DNA of 64,000 nucleotides, taken from NCBI GenBank assembly GCA_946478665.1, contig CAMLCZ010000004.1, forward strand, positions 62,001 through 126,000. The letters run 5' to 3'. Shown here in pieces: positions 47,879 to 57,685 of the stretch. Within the stretch, counting starts at the first letter, position 1; each line of letters begins with the position of its first letter. The notes beneath the pieces were generated by a model. That model was given only the letters and a program-made list of their open reading frames with translations. It was not told the origin of the DNA and searched no databases. The translations under genes and the position numbers were made by a program. This DNA is from an uncultured Bartonella sp. GTDB taxonomy: Bacteria; Pseudomonadota; Alphaproteobacteria; Rhizobiales; Rhizobiaceae.

Positions 47879-48523
47879 ATGAGATATAACATGAAATCTG
47901 CTTTTAAAGCATTATTTTTCGCTGGAGCATTGGTTACAACGAATCTGGTATTTTCTGTTGTTTTGCCAACGCATGTTATGGCTCAAAATGCAGCGGCTCA
48001 TGCACAAGATATTGCTAATCACTTTTCAGCAATCCAAACAATGACGGGCGATTTTGTTCAATTTAGTCCGAAAGGTGAGATGACAGAAGGTACTTTTTAT
48101 CTCGAACGGCCGGGTAAAATTCGTTTCAGTTATAAAAATTCTCCAGTTCGCGTCATAACCGATGGAAAGTCTGTTGCGATTAACAATCGTAAACTTGATA
48201 CATGGTCTCTCTATCAATTATCGCAAACACCAATGAAAATGCTGCTTGATACCAAAATAGATCTATCGGACGGCAAACTACTGGGCGTTACTGAGGATAA
48301 CGGCGCAACTACGATTATTTTGGCCGATAAAAGTTTAGGTAAAGGCCAAATCCGCATGATCTTTGATTCCAAAACATATGATTTGCGGCAATGGACAATT
48401 GTTGATCAGCAAAATTTGGAAACAACAGTTCAGGTTACCAATGTTCGCGTTGGCGTTAGATTTGCTCAAGGAATGTTTGATATACCTTATCAACGTATTG
48501 CCATGAAAAGAAACCGCAACTAG
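47879..48523 (+). CDS. lolA: Outer-membrane lipoprotein carrier protein LolA
   Basis: The 214-residue precursor has a Sec signal peptide (to about VMAQN, residue 36) and the LolA-like fold: FSAIQTMTGDFVQFSPKGEMTEGTFYLERPGKIRFSY. It carries lipoproteins from LolCDE across the periplasm. The ORF track starts at a GTG at 47858; the ATG at 47879 lies eight bases behind GGAG and is preferred. It is 102 bases behind ftsK, the usual order. Confidence 0.93.
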   Translation: MRYNMKSAFKALFFAGALVTTNLVFSVVLPTHVMAQNAAAHAQDIANHFSAIQTMTGDFVQFSPKGEMTEGTFYLERPGKIRFSYKNSPVRVITDGKSVAINNRKLDTWSLYQLSQTPMKMLLDTKIDLSDGKLLGVTEDNGATTIILADKSLGKGQIRMIFDSKTYDLRQWTIVDQQNLETTVQVTNVRVGVRFAQGMFDIPYQRIAMKRNRN

Positions 48524-48924
48524 GCATTTTGAATATCGCCTAAAATCTCTATTAAACTCAGTGGATCCTGATTTCGATCTATGCGATAGATCCATATTTT
48601 TTAGTTATGCTATTTTTTGTCCTATATGAACCACAGTGTAAGAAAAATAAAAGGCTCAATTAAGCAGCTATAAGCATTCCTTCAGTTATATTTTGTCGTA
48701 TTTGGGTGGAAAAGCTATCAACTTATTTATTAATATGCGATGATTGAGGACATGACACAGAGCCTTTCCATGCATAGTGATATATACCATATCATAGCTA
48801 AAAACCTCGTTTAGAAATATCCCACATTTTTGCTAAAAGGGAATTAGACTGGGTTACTGGATTTTACCTTCATTTGCGACTATGAGAAGCTAGGCTATCA
48901 TTTCCTATTGAAGGTTGTCGTTGG
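48524..48924. other. 401-bp gap after lolA
   Basis: No gene is supported. A possible terminator (GATCTAT-gcg-ATAGATC, inside a larger TGGATC pairing, then ATATTTTTT) is at 48562-48602. The rest is AT-rich; a loose inverted repeat TGATAT/ATATCA lies near 48778. Confidence 0.5.
48562..48602 (+). terminator. Probable terminator after lolA
   Basis: The hairpin GATCTAT-gcg-ATAGATC is followed, after four bases, by TTTTTT. The offset T-run makes this weaker than other terminators here. Confidence 0.5.
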
Positions 48925-49731
48925 ATGAGTTTTTCAGTTGCTACTTGGAATATTAATTCTGTTCGTTTGCGTTTACCGATCGTCCTCGATTTTTTACAAG
49001 AAGCAAATCCAGAGATATTATGTTTGCAAGAAACCAAATGTCCTGATGATAAATTTCCGTTTAAAGCGTTGCAGGCAATTGGTTATGAACATATCGCGGT
49101 AAATGGGCAAAAAGGCTATCACGGTGTGGCTACATTATCCCGCCGTCCGTTCACATCAGTTAATAAAACCAACTTTTGTGGTAAAGAAGATTGCCGACAC
49201 GTTGCCGTAACTGTTCATGCAGGGGAAAAGATAATTAGGGTTCATAATTTTTATGTACCAGCTGGCGGTGACGAGCCTGATCCGGAAATTAATCCGAAAT
49301 TTCAGCATAAACTTGATTTTTTGGAAGAAATGAAAGCCATCAAAGCTGATATGGGGGATGGATATTCTTCAATATTGGTTGGTGATCTCAATATTGCACC
49401 ATTTGAAAATGACGTGTGGTCACATAAGCAATTGCTTAAAATAGTCAGCCATACACCAATAGAGACCGATACATTGAAAGCCTTATGTGCTGAAGGTGGC
49501 TGGGTTGACTTGATGCGGAAAAAGATACCAGAACCGGAAAAGATCTTTACTTGGTGGAGTTACCGCGCCAAGGATTGGGAAACGTCAAATCGTGGGCGCC
49601 GTTTAGATCATATTTGGTCATCGCCTGATCTTTCTCATCATATTAAAGAGCTGGAAATAATGACGAAGGCAAGAGGGTGGGAAAAGCCTTCAGATCACGT
49701 GCCAGTCATTATGCGGTTTGATATTGCATAA
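48925..49731 (+). CDS. xth: Exodeoxyribonuclease III (ExoIII family AP endonuclease)
   Basis: The 268-residue protein is an EEP-family nuclease with ATWNINSVRLRLP, LCLQETKCPDDKFP (metal-binding glutamate), YHGVATLSRRPF, LVGDLNIAP and the catalytic RLDHIWSSPDL and SDHVPVIM motifs. It cleaves at abasic sites in base excision repair. Length and motifs are complete. It is probably monocistronic. Confidence 0.95.
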   Translation: MSFSVATWNINSVRLRLPIVLDFLQEANPEILCLQETKCPDDKFPFKALQAIGYEHIAVNGQKGYHGVATLSRRPFTSVNKTNFCGKEDCRHVAVTVHAGEKIIRVHNFYVPAGGDEPDPEINPKFQHKLDFLEEMKAIKADMGDGYSSILVGDLNIAPFENDVWSHKQLLKIVSHTPIETDTLKALCAEGGWVDLMRKKIPEPEKIFTWWSYRAKDWETSNRGRRLDHIWSSPDLSHHIKELEIMTKARGWEKPSDHVPVIMRFDIA

Positions 49732-49863
49732 AGATGAACAGCTTTTCATTGTACGATTGCTCTTGATTTTTCCATAACATGAACAAAATTTCACAAGATT
49801 TCTGAACGCGATTATGAAATATAAGGCGCGGTAAGAGCATTTCATGTTCGGTAAACGAATATG

Positions 49864-49877
49864 ATGTCTAAAGACAT
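49864..49877. promoter_or_regulatory. Palindrome before the efflux operon
   Basis: ATGTCT-aa-AGACAT is a perfect palindrome just before the AGGAGAAATA ribosome binding site of the outer-membrane factor gene. It may act as operator or leader hairpin. Confidence 0.4.
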
Positions 49878-49889
49878 GCAGGAGAAATA

Positions 49890-51380
49890 ATGCAGAACCA
49901 TTATAAAAAGAATGCTGGTAAACTGCCATTATGCGTTTCTGTATTTTCATGCTTATTGGTATTATCGGGTTGCCTCGTTGGACCGGATTATCAGAAGCCA
50001 ATATTCAAGGTAGCATCTAAATGGAATACCGATTCACGTGAAACCCCTTCCACACCGCCGGAATTGGCTGGCTGGTGGCGACGCTTGAATGACCCCATAC
50101 TTGATAAAATTATAACAGATGCAATTGCTGGGAACACTGATGTTGCATCAGCAAAGGCAAGAGTAAGAGAGGCACGTGCAAGTCTTTCGCAAGTAACTGG
50201 AACACTCTATCCAAGTCTAGATGGTTCAGCATCGGGTAATCGTAATAAATCAGCAGGTGGACCAGAACGAAGTCAATATCGCGGCGGTTTGGATTCCAGT
50301 TGGGAGATAGATTTATTTGGTGCAAATCGACGCTCTGTGGAAGCAGCGAAGTATGGATTGGATGGTGCGAAAGAAGATATGCGCGCCACTATGCTTACAC
50401 TTATCGGCGATGTTGCCACTAATTATACTGAAATGCGTGGTTTGCAGCAGAAAATCGCACTTGCAAAACGAACTGCAGCATCACAAAGACGTACGGCACA
50501 GCTAACAAAAGATAAATTTGCGGCTGGAGCTGTTTCACAGTTGGATGTGTCAAATGCTGAAGGTCAGGCAGCTAGCACCGAAGCTGGCATTCCGCAAATG
50601 GAAGCAAATTTGGCCACGACAATACATCGTTTGTCGGTTTTGACAGGTCAAAGTCCAACAGCGTTAAATGATATATTGACGAAGACTGGCAATATTCCGC
50701 AGCCTAAATGGCCAATTCCTGCTGGTGTACCTGCAGATATTCTTTTAACACGTCCAGATGTGCGCTTGGCTGAGAGACAATATGCTCAAGCGACAGCGCG
50801 TATTGGACAGAAAGAAGCAGACCGTTATCCATCGGTTACTTTAACGGGAAATATTTCAACCGCTGCGACGCAACCCGGAAAGTTGGGAAAAAGTTCAACA
50901 ATCAGTTGGTCATTCGGTCCAGGCGTGAGTGTGCCACTTTTCCACGGAGGGCAACGTATAGCGGCTGTAGAAGTGGCAAAGGCTCAAAGAGATCAATCTT
51001 TTATTGCTTATCGTAGTGCTGTTCTTAGTGCGTTGGAGGATGTTGAAAATGCGTTGGTTTCGGTGAAAAAAGAAAAGCAGCGCTCTATAAAATTAACAGA
51101 ATCGGCGAATGCTTATTCAAAGGCACTCGCATTATCGCGTTCACTTTATCAAAATGGAAACACAAGTTTTCTTGAATTGTTGAATGCAGAACGTTCGCAT
51201 TATTCGTCAGAACAGTCACTGATCGAAAGTAAAGTTGCCATTACGACCGACTATATTGCTTTAATGAAAGCATTAGGGGGTGGCTGGGATGGAGCCATAG
51301 ATGTTTCACATCCTGAAATAGTTGATGGTTACACAGGCCCTCATTTAAAAACAGTTCAAGCAGAGAGTAAAACACGATGA
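49890..51380 (+). CDS. RND/MacAB-type outer-membrane efflux lipoprotein (NodT family)
   Basis: The 496-residue protein has a lipoprotein signal with lipobox LSGC (cysteine near residue 28, LVLSGCLVGPDYQKP) and two OEP repeats, each with a long helical pair (for example ASAKARVREARASLSQVTG and AERQYAQATARIGQKEADRYP). It is the TolC-like outer-membrane channel. It overlaps the next gene by four bases (ATGA), showing tight coupling with the MacAB-type pair. Confidence 0.93.
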   Translation: MQNHYKKNAGKLPLCVSVFSCLLVLSGCLVGPDYQKPIFKVASKWNTDSRETPSTPPELAGWWRRLNDPILDKIITDAIAGNTDVASAKARVREARASLSQVTGTLYPSLDGSASGNRNKSAGGPERSQYRGGLDSSWEIDLFGANRRSVEAAKYGLDGAKEDMRATMLTLIGDVATNYTEMRGLQQKIALAKRTAASQRRTAQLTKDKFAAGAVSQLDVSNAEGQAASTEAGIPQMEANLATTIHRLSVLTGQSPTALNDILTKTGNIPQPKWPIPAGVPADILLTRPDVRLAERQYAQATARIGQKEADRYPSVTLTGNISTAATQPGKLGKSSTISWSFGPGVSVPLFHGGQRIAAVEVAKAQRDQSFIAYRSAVLSALEDVENALVSVKKEKQRSIKLTESANAYSKALALSRSLYQNGNTSFLELLNAERSHYSSEQSLIESKVAITTDYIALMKALGGGWDGAIDVSHPEIVDGYTGPHLKTVQAESKTR

Positions 51381-52585
51381 TAAAGAAAAAACCGGTTACA
51401 ATTATTATAGTTGTGATTGCCCTTATCGTGCTTTTTTGGTGGGTGCGCTCTGCATTTTTTTCATCTGTTCAACCAACTTATATGACCTCCAAAGTTAAAC
51501 GTGGGGATATCGAAGTCAGTGTGTTGGCGAATGGAACAATAAAACCGCACCGGTTGGTTGCTGTTGGTGCGCGTGCTACGGGTAGAATTATTTCGTTGAA
51601 AGTTCAGCCAGGTAGTGTCGTAAAAGAGGGTGATTTATTAGCAGAAATTGACCCGACGACTCAGCAAAATGAATTAAAAAGCAAGCAGGCAGCACTTGCA
51701 AATTACAGAGGCAAACTTGCAGAGCAAGAAGCCCAGCTAGTTTTAGCCAAACAGAATATGGCTCGTCAGCAAAATATGATTTCCACGCATGCTGTTTCTC
51801 GTGCCGATTTTGACGATGCGAATGCTCAAGTTAAGGTACGCGAGGCACAAATTGACCAGTTAAAGGCTCAAATTGTTCAGGCAGAAGTTGATGTGCAGAC
51901 TGCTGAGGTCAATTTAGGATATACGCGTGTTACCGCACCATCGGATGGTACAGTGCTAGCAACTGTTGTGCAGGAAGGGCAAAACGTAAACGCCGTACAA
52001 TCTGCACCAACTATCGTTATTCTTGGTGATTTGTCTGTTATGACAGTAAGAGCAGAAATATCGGAAGCAGATGTTATCAATGTCAAGCCGCAGCAAGAGC
52101 TTTACTTTAACGTTCTTGGTAATCGAACCAGACGTTATGAAAGCCATTTGGAGAAGATAGAACCAGCGCCCGAATCCATTCGTAATGATATTAGTTTCAA
52201 TTCTTCTGCAAGTGCATCGTCCAGTTCTTCAACCTCATCGGCAATTTATTATAACGGAACCTTTAATGTTCCGAATGATGATGGCGTTTTGAGAACGTAT
52301 ATGACAGCTGAAGTGCATATAATTTTAGGCCGAGCCAAGAATGCATTGCTGATACCGACAGATGCGTTAAACAATGTGTCTGGGAAAAATGCGGTCGTGC
52401 AAGTTCTTGGTAAAGACGGTAATTTACAGTCACGTAATGTCGAAACTGGACTGAACAACAAAGTCATGGTTGAGATTTTATCTGGTCTTAAAGAAGGTGA
52501 AACAGTTGTAACTGGTGTCAGTAATGGCGTGATTGTGCCAACCGGTGCTCCTTCTGGTAATCGTCATCGCGTAGGACCGTTTTAA
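51377..52585 (+). CDS. MacA-like periplasmic adaptor subunit
   Basis: The 402-residue membrane-fusion protein has an N-terminal membrane helix (about 7-27), a biotinyl-lipoyl domain split by a coiled-coil hairpin (about 95-165, NELKSKQAALANYRGKLAEQEAQ), VNLGYTRVTAPSDGTVLATVVQEGQNV, and a beta-barrel. A serine-rich loop ([14 protein letters not shown]) at about 275-290 is unusual. It links the MacB-like ABC transporter to the outer-membrane channel. Confidence 0.92.
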   Translation: MIKKKPVTIIIVVIALIVLFWWVRSAFFSSVQPTYMTSKVKRGDIEVSVLANGTIKPHRLVAVGARATGRIISLKVQPGSVVKEGDLLAEIDPTTQQNELKSKQAALANYRGKLAEQEAQLVLAKQNMARQQNMISTHAVSRADFDDANAQVKVREAQIDQLKAQIVQAEVDVQTAEVNLGYTRVTAPSDGTVLATVVQEGQNVNAVQSAPTIVILGDLSVMTVRAEISEADVINVKPQQELYFNVLGNRTRRYESHLEKIEPAPESIRNDISFNSSASASSSSSTSSAIYYNGTFNVPNDDGVLRTYMTAEVHIILGRAKNALLIPTDALNNVSGKNAVVQVLGKDGNLQSRNVETGLNNKVMVEILSGLKEGETVVTGVSNGVIVPTGAPSGNRHRVGPF

Positions 52586-52588
52586 AAC

Positions 52589-54568
52589 ATGGAAAACAAT
52601 CAAGACGAAGCCGTTATTGTTCTGCAAGACGTTATCCGTGAGTTTCCAGCAGGTGAATCAACAGTACGAATCTTAAAAGGTATAAACCTGACTATAAAAC
52701 GTGGTGAAATGGTCGCCATCGTTGGGGCTTCTGGCTCAGGTAAATCCACATTAATGAATATATTGGGTTGCCTTGATAGACCAAGTGCAGGAAGTTATCG
52801 TGTTTCAGGGAAAGAAACCTCTCAACTCAATGCTGATCAACTTTCAAGTTTGAGAAGAGATCATTTCGGATTTATTTTTCAACGCTATCACTTACTTAGC
52901 GAATTGACTGCATTGGATAATGTTGAAATTCCAGCCATTTATGCTGGACGCTCTCCATTAGAACGTGAGAAGCGTGCTGCGGCGCTTCTGCAACGATTGG
53001 GTATGGGGGAACGTATCCATCATAGACCCGGTCAGCTTTCAGGTGGTCAACAGCAACGCGTATCGATAGCCCGTGCACTTATGAATAATGCTGAAGTAAT
53101 TTTGGCAGATGAACCTACTGGTGCGCTTGATCGCACTAGTGGTGAGGAAGTTTTACGAATACTCGAAGAAATTCACGCCGAAGGTCGTACGATTATCATT
53201 GTCACACATGATATGTCCGTTGCGCAAAAAGCGGAACGAATTATTGAAATCAGTGATGGTGAGATTTTATCAGATAGACCAAATAAGCCAACAGAGTTGG
53301 CAACAGGGCGCGCAGATGATGTTGCAACAGAAGTTTTTAGTACGAGAAAAATTGGGTTAATTCGCTCTTTTCTAGATCGGTTTCATGAAGCTTTCCGTAT
53401 GGCCTTGCTGTCCATGAATGCGCATCGTATGAGAACTTTTTTGACAATGCTTGGCGTTATTATTGGCATTGCCGCAGTGGTTTCCATGGTGGCCCTTGGT
53501 AATGGAACGCAAAAACAAATATTGGAAAACATCAATAGTTTAGGCAGCAATACACTCAATATCTTTGCAGGCAAAAGCTTTGCAGACATGCGATCCGGGA
53601 AAGTAACGACATTGGTTGATTCCGATGCAGTGGCACTTTCCCAACAACCATATGCGGATGGTGTAACTCCAACTGTAACAACGTCTACCACTGTTCGTTA
53701 TGGTTCATTGGAATCGAATGTTACTGTGTATGGTGTGAGTGACCAATATTTTACGGCACAAGGAGCTAAACTTGTTGAGGGAAAATTATTTGACGGGGAA
53801 AGCGTTTTAGCTCGTACAACTGAATTGGTAATTGAAAAACAGGCTGTTACAACATTATTTCCTGATACACATGATAGCCCTATTGGCAAAGTCGTTCTGG
53901 TAGGAAAGGTACCGACACGTATAGTGGGTGTTATTGAGCTGCAACAAATGGGGCCGAAATCCGATACATTACAATTTTATCTACCCTATACAACAGTACA
54001 AACTAGGTTTTTAGGCAACAACACAGTGCGCTCAATCACCTTAAAAGTGGCCGATAATGTCGATTCTCGATTGGCAGAGGAAGCAGTTAAACGCTTTCTC
54101 ATCATGCGCCATGGTGCTGAAGATTTCTTCATTCGTAATTCGGATGAATTTCGTGAGCAGGTTATGGCGAGTACACGCGTATTGACTTTGCTGGTCGCAT
54201 CAATTGCTTTTATCTCACTTTTGGTCGGTGGTATTGGCGTAATGAATATTATGCTTGTCACTGTTTCCGAGCGGATCAATGAAATTGGTGTCCGTATGGC
54301 AGTTGGTGCAAGGCAGAGCGATATATTGCAACAGTTTCTCATTGAATCCATCTTGGTATGCCTTATTGGCGGGGCATTGGGAATTCTATTTGGTTTATCA
54401 GTTGGTTGGATTTTTGCGGTGAGTGGGGCTCCATTTAAACTTGTCTATTCTACAGGTTCTATTATGATCGCTTTCATATTTTCTACGCTTATCGGTATTG
54501 GTTTCGGTTTTCTTCCGGCACGAAATGCTTCTAAGCTTGATCCTGTTGCTGCTTTGTCAAGAGACTAG
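52589..54568 (+). CDS. MacB-like ABC transporter, fused ATPase and permease
   Basis: The 659-residue protein joins an ABC domain (1-235; Walker A GASGSGKSTLMN, signature LSGGQQQRVSIARAL, Walker B VILADEPTGALD) to a MacB-type permease with four membrane helices (about 278, 535, 585 and 620) and a large periplasmic domain between the first and second. MacB-type pumps export macrolides, peptides or siderophores; the substrate is not readable. It follows the adaptor gene by three bases. Confidence 0.94.
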   Translation: MENNQDEAVIVLQDVIREFPAGESTVRILKGINLTIKRGEMVAIVGASGSGKSTLMNILGCLDRPSAGSYRVSGKETSQLNADQLSSLRRDHFGFIFQRYHLLSELTALDNVEIPAIYAGRSPLEREKRAAALLQRLGMGERIHHRPGQLSGGQQQRVSIARALMNNAEVILADEPTGALDRTSGEEVLRILEEIHAEGRTIIIVTHDMSVAQKAERIIEISDGEILSDRPNKPTELATGRADDVATEVFSTRKIGLIRSFLDRFHEAFRMALLSMNAHRMRTFLTMLGVIIGIAAVVSMVALGNGTQKQILENINSLGSNTLNIFAGKSFADMRSGKVTTLVDSDAVALSQQPYADGVTPTVTTSTTVRYGSLESNVTVYGVSDQYFTAQGAKLVEGKLFDGESVLARTTELVIEKQAVTTLFPDTHDSPIGKVVLVGKVPTRIVGVIELQQMGPKSDTLQFYLPYTTVQTRFLGNNTVRSITLKVADNVDSRLAEEAVKRFLIMRHGAEDFFIRNSDEFREQVMASTRVLTLLVASIAFISLLVGGIGVMNIMLVTVSERINEIGVRMAVGARQSDILQQFLIESILVCLIGGALGILFGLSVGWIFAVSGAPFKLVYSTGSIMIAFIFSTLIGIGFGFLPARNASKLDPVAALSRD

Positions 54569-54640
54569 TCGATACACCGAGAAATGCAGCGATTTTTTTG
54601 ACGTCAACGTATTTGGTAGAGACTTCAAAGGAAATTGAAA

Positions 54641-55114
54641 TTGTCGAAAACCACACCAGCTACCTCCTTTTTGGATCATAATCATATTGCCTACGAATTT
54701 ATAACTTATACCTATGATCCACATGCTGATCGTGCAGGACTCCAAGCTGCAGAAGCAGTCGGTGCGGATCCTGCAACAGTTTTCAAAACACTCATGGTCA
54801 ATGTTGATGGTAAACCACATGTTGCGGTGCTACCGTCAGACCAAGAAGCAAATATGAAAAAGTTGGCAGCAGCATTTGGTGGAAAACACGCAGAAATGTT
54901 ATCTGTTGAAGAGGCAGAAAAGCTGACGGGTTACAAAGTTGGTGGTATTTCACCTTTTGGTCAACGGCGACATCTTCCTATTGTTTTCGAAGAAACAGCA
55001 GAGCTTTTTGACGCAATATATATCAATGGTGGTGGACGCGGATATCAGGTTAAACTTTCACCTCAAGATGCAATAAACGTTCTTTCTGCAAAAGTAGCTG
55101 ACTTTAAACGCTGA
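54641..55114 (+). CDS. ybaK: YbaK/EbsC-type Cys-tRNA(Pro) deacylase
   Basis: The 157-residue protein begins MSKTTPATSFLDHNHIAYEF and carries ADPATVFKTLMVNVDGKPHVAVLPSDQEANMKKLA, the YbaK family core with the catalytic lysine, then GYKVGGISPFGQRRHLPIVFEE. It hydrolyses mischarged Cys-tRNA(Pro). The start is a TTG; of the two in-frame TTGs, the one at 54641 lies eight bases behind AAAGGA and is better than 54635. Confidence 0.9.
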   Translation: MSKTTPATSFLDHNHIAYEFITYTYDPHADRAGLQAAEAVGADPATVFKTLMVNVDGKPHVAVLPSDQEANMKKLAAAFGGKHAEMLSVEEAEKLTGYKVGGISPFGQRRHLPIVFEETAELFDAIYINGGGRGYQVKLSPQDAINVLSAKVADFKR

Positions 55115-55214
55115 AACGGTGTGCGATATGGCTCAAATATTCTTGAAGGTGGCACTGCACAGATAGTGTCTTTATCGCTATTCATGCAAATATCAAAAAT
55201 TTCTCCTAATGATA

Positions 55215-55886
55215 TTAAATCCATGAGCGGATTTCTGCGCCAATATATTTGATATATTCTGTTCCAATTAGTCTCAGTTGATTGAATTGCCTCACCCAAC
55301 TTTGATCCTCATTACCATCGCTAATAGGATAAGCAATAAAGGTAGTATTGGGTAACAAACGCTCCAGCTCACGTAAAGATCTGGGCATGTGATAATCGTT
55401 GGTTACAATATAAACGCTACGATAATGCTTTTGTTTGATCCAATTTGTGCTTTCTTCAGCATTGCCAATCGTATTGGTTGCGTCATGGCCAAGATCAACA
55501 CAACAGTCGAATAATTTCGGATCAGCATGGGTTACACGAATTAAAGTGTGACTATTTGTTGAAGGGTTAACACCGCTAATAAGAAGGCGTTCTCCCTTGC
55601 CTTTGGCTAATAGTTCCAATCCGGCTGCTACGCGCTTTTCACCTCCGGTTAAAACGATGATAGCATCTGCTTTTGGCAATGGGTTTGGCGGAATTGTTCG
55701 GGATATTTTTTCGCTAAAATAAAAAAAACCTGCGCTAAAAATTATAATGCAGAGCAGAATTATAATTGTGACGGGAGGTAAATGTTTAAAAAAACGCTTT
55801 TTCCACCGCAGCAAAGTTAATTTCTGCATCCGTTTACGGCGGATGTTAGGATTTGCCAGCTCTGCAATTAAAGCACAATCATTCAT
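55215..55886 (-). CDS. YdcF-like DUF218 membrane protein
   Basis: The product (about 223 residues) has one N-terminal membrane segment (about 36-58) and a DUF218 domain: ADAIIVLTGGEKRVAAGLELL, GERLLISGVNP and YIVTNDYHMPRSLRELER. The activity of DUF218 proteins is not settled. The ATG at 55886 starts four bases after the ftsX stop, suggesting re-initiation; the ORF-track GTG at 55910 would overlap ftsX. Third gene of ftsE-ftsX-ydcF. Confidence 0.82.
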   Translation of the reverse strand: MNDCALIAELANPNIRRKRMQKLTLLRWKKRFFKHLPPVTIIILLCIIIFSAGFFYFSEKISRTIPPNPLPKADAIIVLTGGEKRVAAGLELLAKGKGERLLISGVNPSTNSHTLIRVTHADPKLFDCCVDLGHDATNTIGNAEESTNWIKQKHYRSVYIVTNDYHMPRSLRELERLLPNTTFIAYPISDGNEDQSWVRQFNQLRLIGTEYIKYIGAEIRSWI

Positions 55887-55890
55887 AATT

Positions 55891-56865
55891 TTAGAACAAA
55901 TCGCTTTCACTACGGTCTATAAATCTCAATTGATTGAGAATGGTTAAACGACTGGTCGCCATCGTCAATATTGATACGCAACATATTAATATGAAAATCT
56001 TTAAATAACTTAACCAATCGATCGAAAAATTTCCGAACAATGCAGAAGCTTGGTCAGCTTCTGGCATACCAATATTATGGCTTGCCCAAAATGAAAAAGC
56101 GACAAACACGAAGATTGCAGCAACGCCTCCATAAAACGATCCTTTGAGACCAGTCTTCAAAAAATGAAAGTCGAATTGTCGTGCAATAAATTTCGACTCA
56201 GCACCAATGAAATGGAGTACTTCGACAATATGAGCATTACCAGAGAGAGCACTTCTTGTTGCAAAAATAATTGTCAAAGTGAGCGATGCTATCACCAAAC
56301 ATAGAATTACCAAGCCAATGATAATTGTTGCATGTGCCATGAGAACAAGTCGATCAATTGCATTGTGATGATTATCAAAACTTCCACCCGGTATTTGAGC
56401 GGCAACGGCATCACTTATCATACCAAAATCTGGTTTTTTATCATCATCGAGGGTTACAACAACCAGTCTTGGGACTGGAAGCTCCTTCAATTCCAACCCA
56501 GTACCAAGCCATGGCTCTAAAAGACGTTCTGTTGCTGCACGATCAACAATTTGAGCGTCCTTAACCCCTTGAAACCCTTTCACCAAGTCAACAGCGTAAC
56601 GAAGTGTTTTTTCAATATCGAGGCCATCGGTCGGGCGAATTTGAATAGTTGCTTCTCTAGAGATTTCACTTTCCCAATTGCGTGCTGAATGACTGATGAG
56701 ATCAACGCCACCAATTGCTAGAGACGCGAGGAATGTCATTATAGCAATGACAACCACCAAGGCTTGACCAGTAACATCATGTTCGGGAACAATAGAGGAA
56801 AGCCCGTCGCTTTGCTTTTTCCCCAAAAAGCGTTTTTTTGTTTCTAATGATGATAGCTTAGTCAT
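55891..56865 (-). CDS. ftsX: Cell division permease FtsX
   Basis: The 324-residue protein has the FtsX layout: an N-terminal cytoplasmic segment, four membrane helices (about 41-63, 180-205, 232-257 and 283-305) and a periplasmic domain between the first two. With FtsE it regulates peptidoglycan hydrolases at the septum. The ATG at 56865 overlaps the end of ftsE by eight bases with GGAAGG ten bases upstream; the ORF-track start at 56886 is not supported. Confidence 0.9.
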   Translation of the reverse strand: MTKLSSLETKKRFLGKKQSDGLSSIVPEHDVTGQALVVVIAIMTFLASLAIGGVDLISHSARNWESEISREATIQIRPTDGLDIEKTLRYAVDLVKGFQGVKDAQIVDRAATERLLEPWLGTGLELKELPVPRLVVVTLDDDKKPDFGMISDAVAAQIPGGSFDNHHNAIDRLVLMAHATIIIGLVILCLVIASLTLTIIFATRSALSGNAHIVEVLHFIGAESKFIARQFDFHFLKTGLKGSFYGGVAAIFVFVAFSFWASHNIGMPEADQASALFGNFSIDWLSYLKIFILICCVSILTMATSRLTILNQLRFIDRSESDLF

Positions 56866-57517
56866 ATATATCAAGCCTTCCATCATTAAGAATCATGCGT
56901 CGTGCATCAACTTGATCCATCAAACCGATATCGTGTGTTGCGATAATGACAGCCGTTCCTGACCGGTTAAGCTCGATGAAAAGCCGTAAAAGACGGCGTG
57001 CTAATGTTGGATCAACATTACCGGTAGGTTCATCAGCAAGAAGAATTTCTGGTTGATCTATAAGTGCGCGAGCTATTGCTGCACGTTGCTTTTCTCCGCC
57101 AGAAAGAACAGGAGGTAAGACATCCATACGTTCACCCAACCCAACCCATTGAAGTAGTTCTTCCACTTCAGCGCGATAGGTTATCTCTTCTCGCCCTTTG
57201 ATTCGTAACGGTAAAGAAACATTTTCATATGTGGTCATATGGTCAAGTAAACGAAAATCCTGAAATACGATTCCAATACGTTGTCTTAATGCCGACATAT
57301 CACGGCGTTTTAAAAGAGCTGTGTCCGTACCAAATATATTAATTAGGCCACGTGTTGGCTTTAACGCGAGAAACATTAAGCGTAATAATGAGGTCTTTCC
57401 TGCACCTGATGGGCCTGTTAAAAATTGAAATGATCCGCGTGGAATATGAAAGCTTACATCGCGAAGCACTTCAGGACCCATACCATAGCGTAATCCAACA
57501 TTTTCAAAACGAATCAC
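56858..57517 (-). CDS. ftsE: Cell division ATP-binding protein FtsE
   Basis: The 219-residue ABC ATPase has Walker A GPSGAGKTSLLRL, a Q-loop in GIVFQDFRLLD, signature LSGGEKQRAAIARAL and Walker B ILLADEPTGNVDP, typical of FtsE. First gene of the ftsE-ftsX-ydcF unit, divergent from hpt with a CtrA-like box between. Confidence 0.95.
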   Translation of the reverse strand: MIRFENVGLRYGMGPEVLRDVSFHIPRGSFQFLTGPSGAGKTSLLRLMFLALKPTRGLINIFGTDTALLKRRDMSALRQRIGIVFQDFRLLDHMTTYENVSLPLRIKGREEITYRAEVEELLQWVGLGERMDVLPPVLSGGEKQRAAIARALIDQPEILLADEPTGNVDPTLARRLLRLFIELNRSGTAVIIATHDIGLMDQVDARRMILNDGRLDIYD

Positions 57518-57670
57518 AGCGTGTGTACCTACATTCCAGCTTTACTATTTTTACTTAATTCATGAACAGGAAAGCTGGCATTTTAACGGCTTACCTATTA
57601 TCATTTGCGTTGAATTACGGTGCTAAATTCAATTTTAGCCCATATTCTCCTATATCCTTGTGGAATATGG

Positions 57671-57685
57671 TTAAGTCACGGTTAA
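57671..57685. promoter_or_regulatory. Candidate CtrA-binding box between ftsE and hpt
   Basis: TTAAGTCACGGTTAA matches TTAA-N7-TTAA exactly. It lies about 155 bases before ftsE and 80-95 before hpt. Confidence 0.45.

Noticed and set aside
49820-49850. tRNA-like fragment (GGCGCGGTAAGAGC) after xth
   Set aside because: Only a D-arm-like string; no acceptor, anticodon or T arm can be formed around it.
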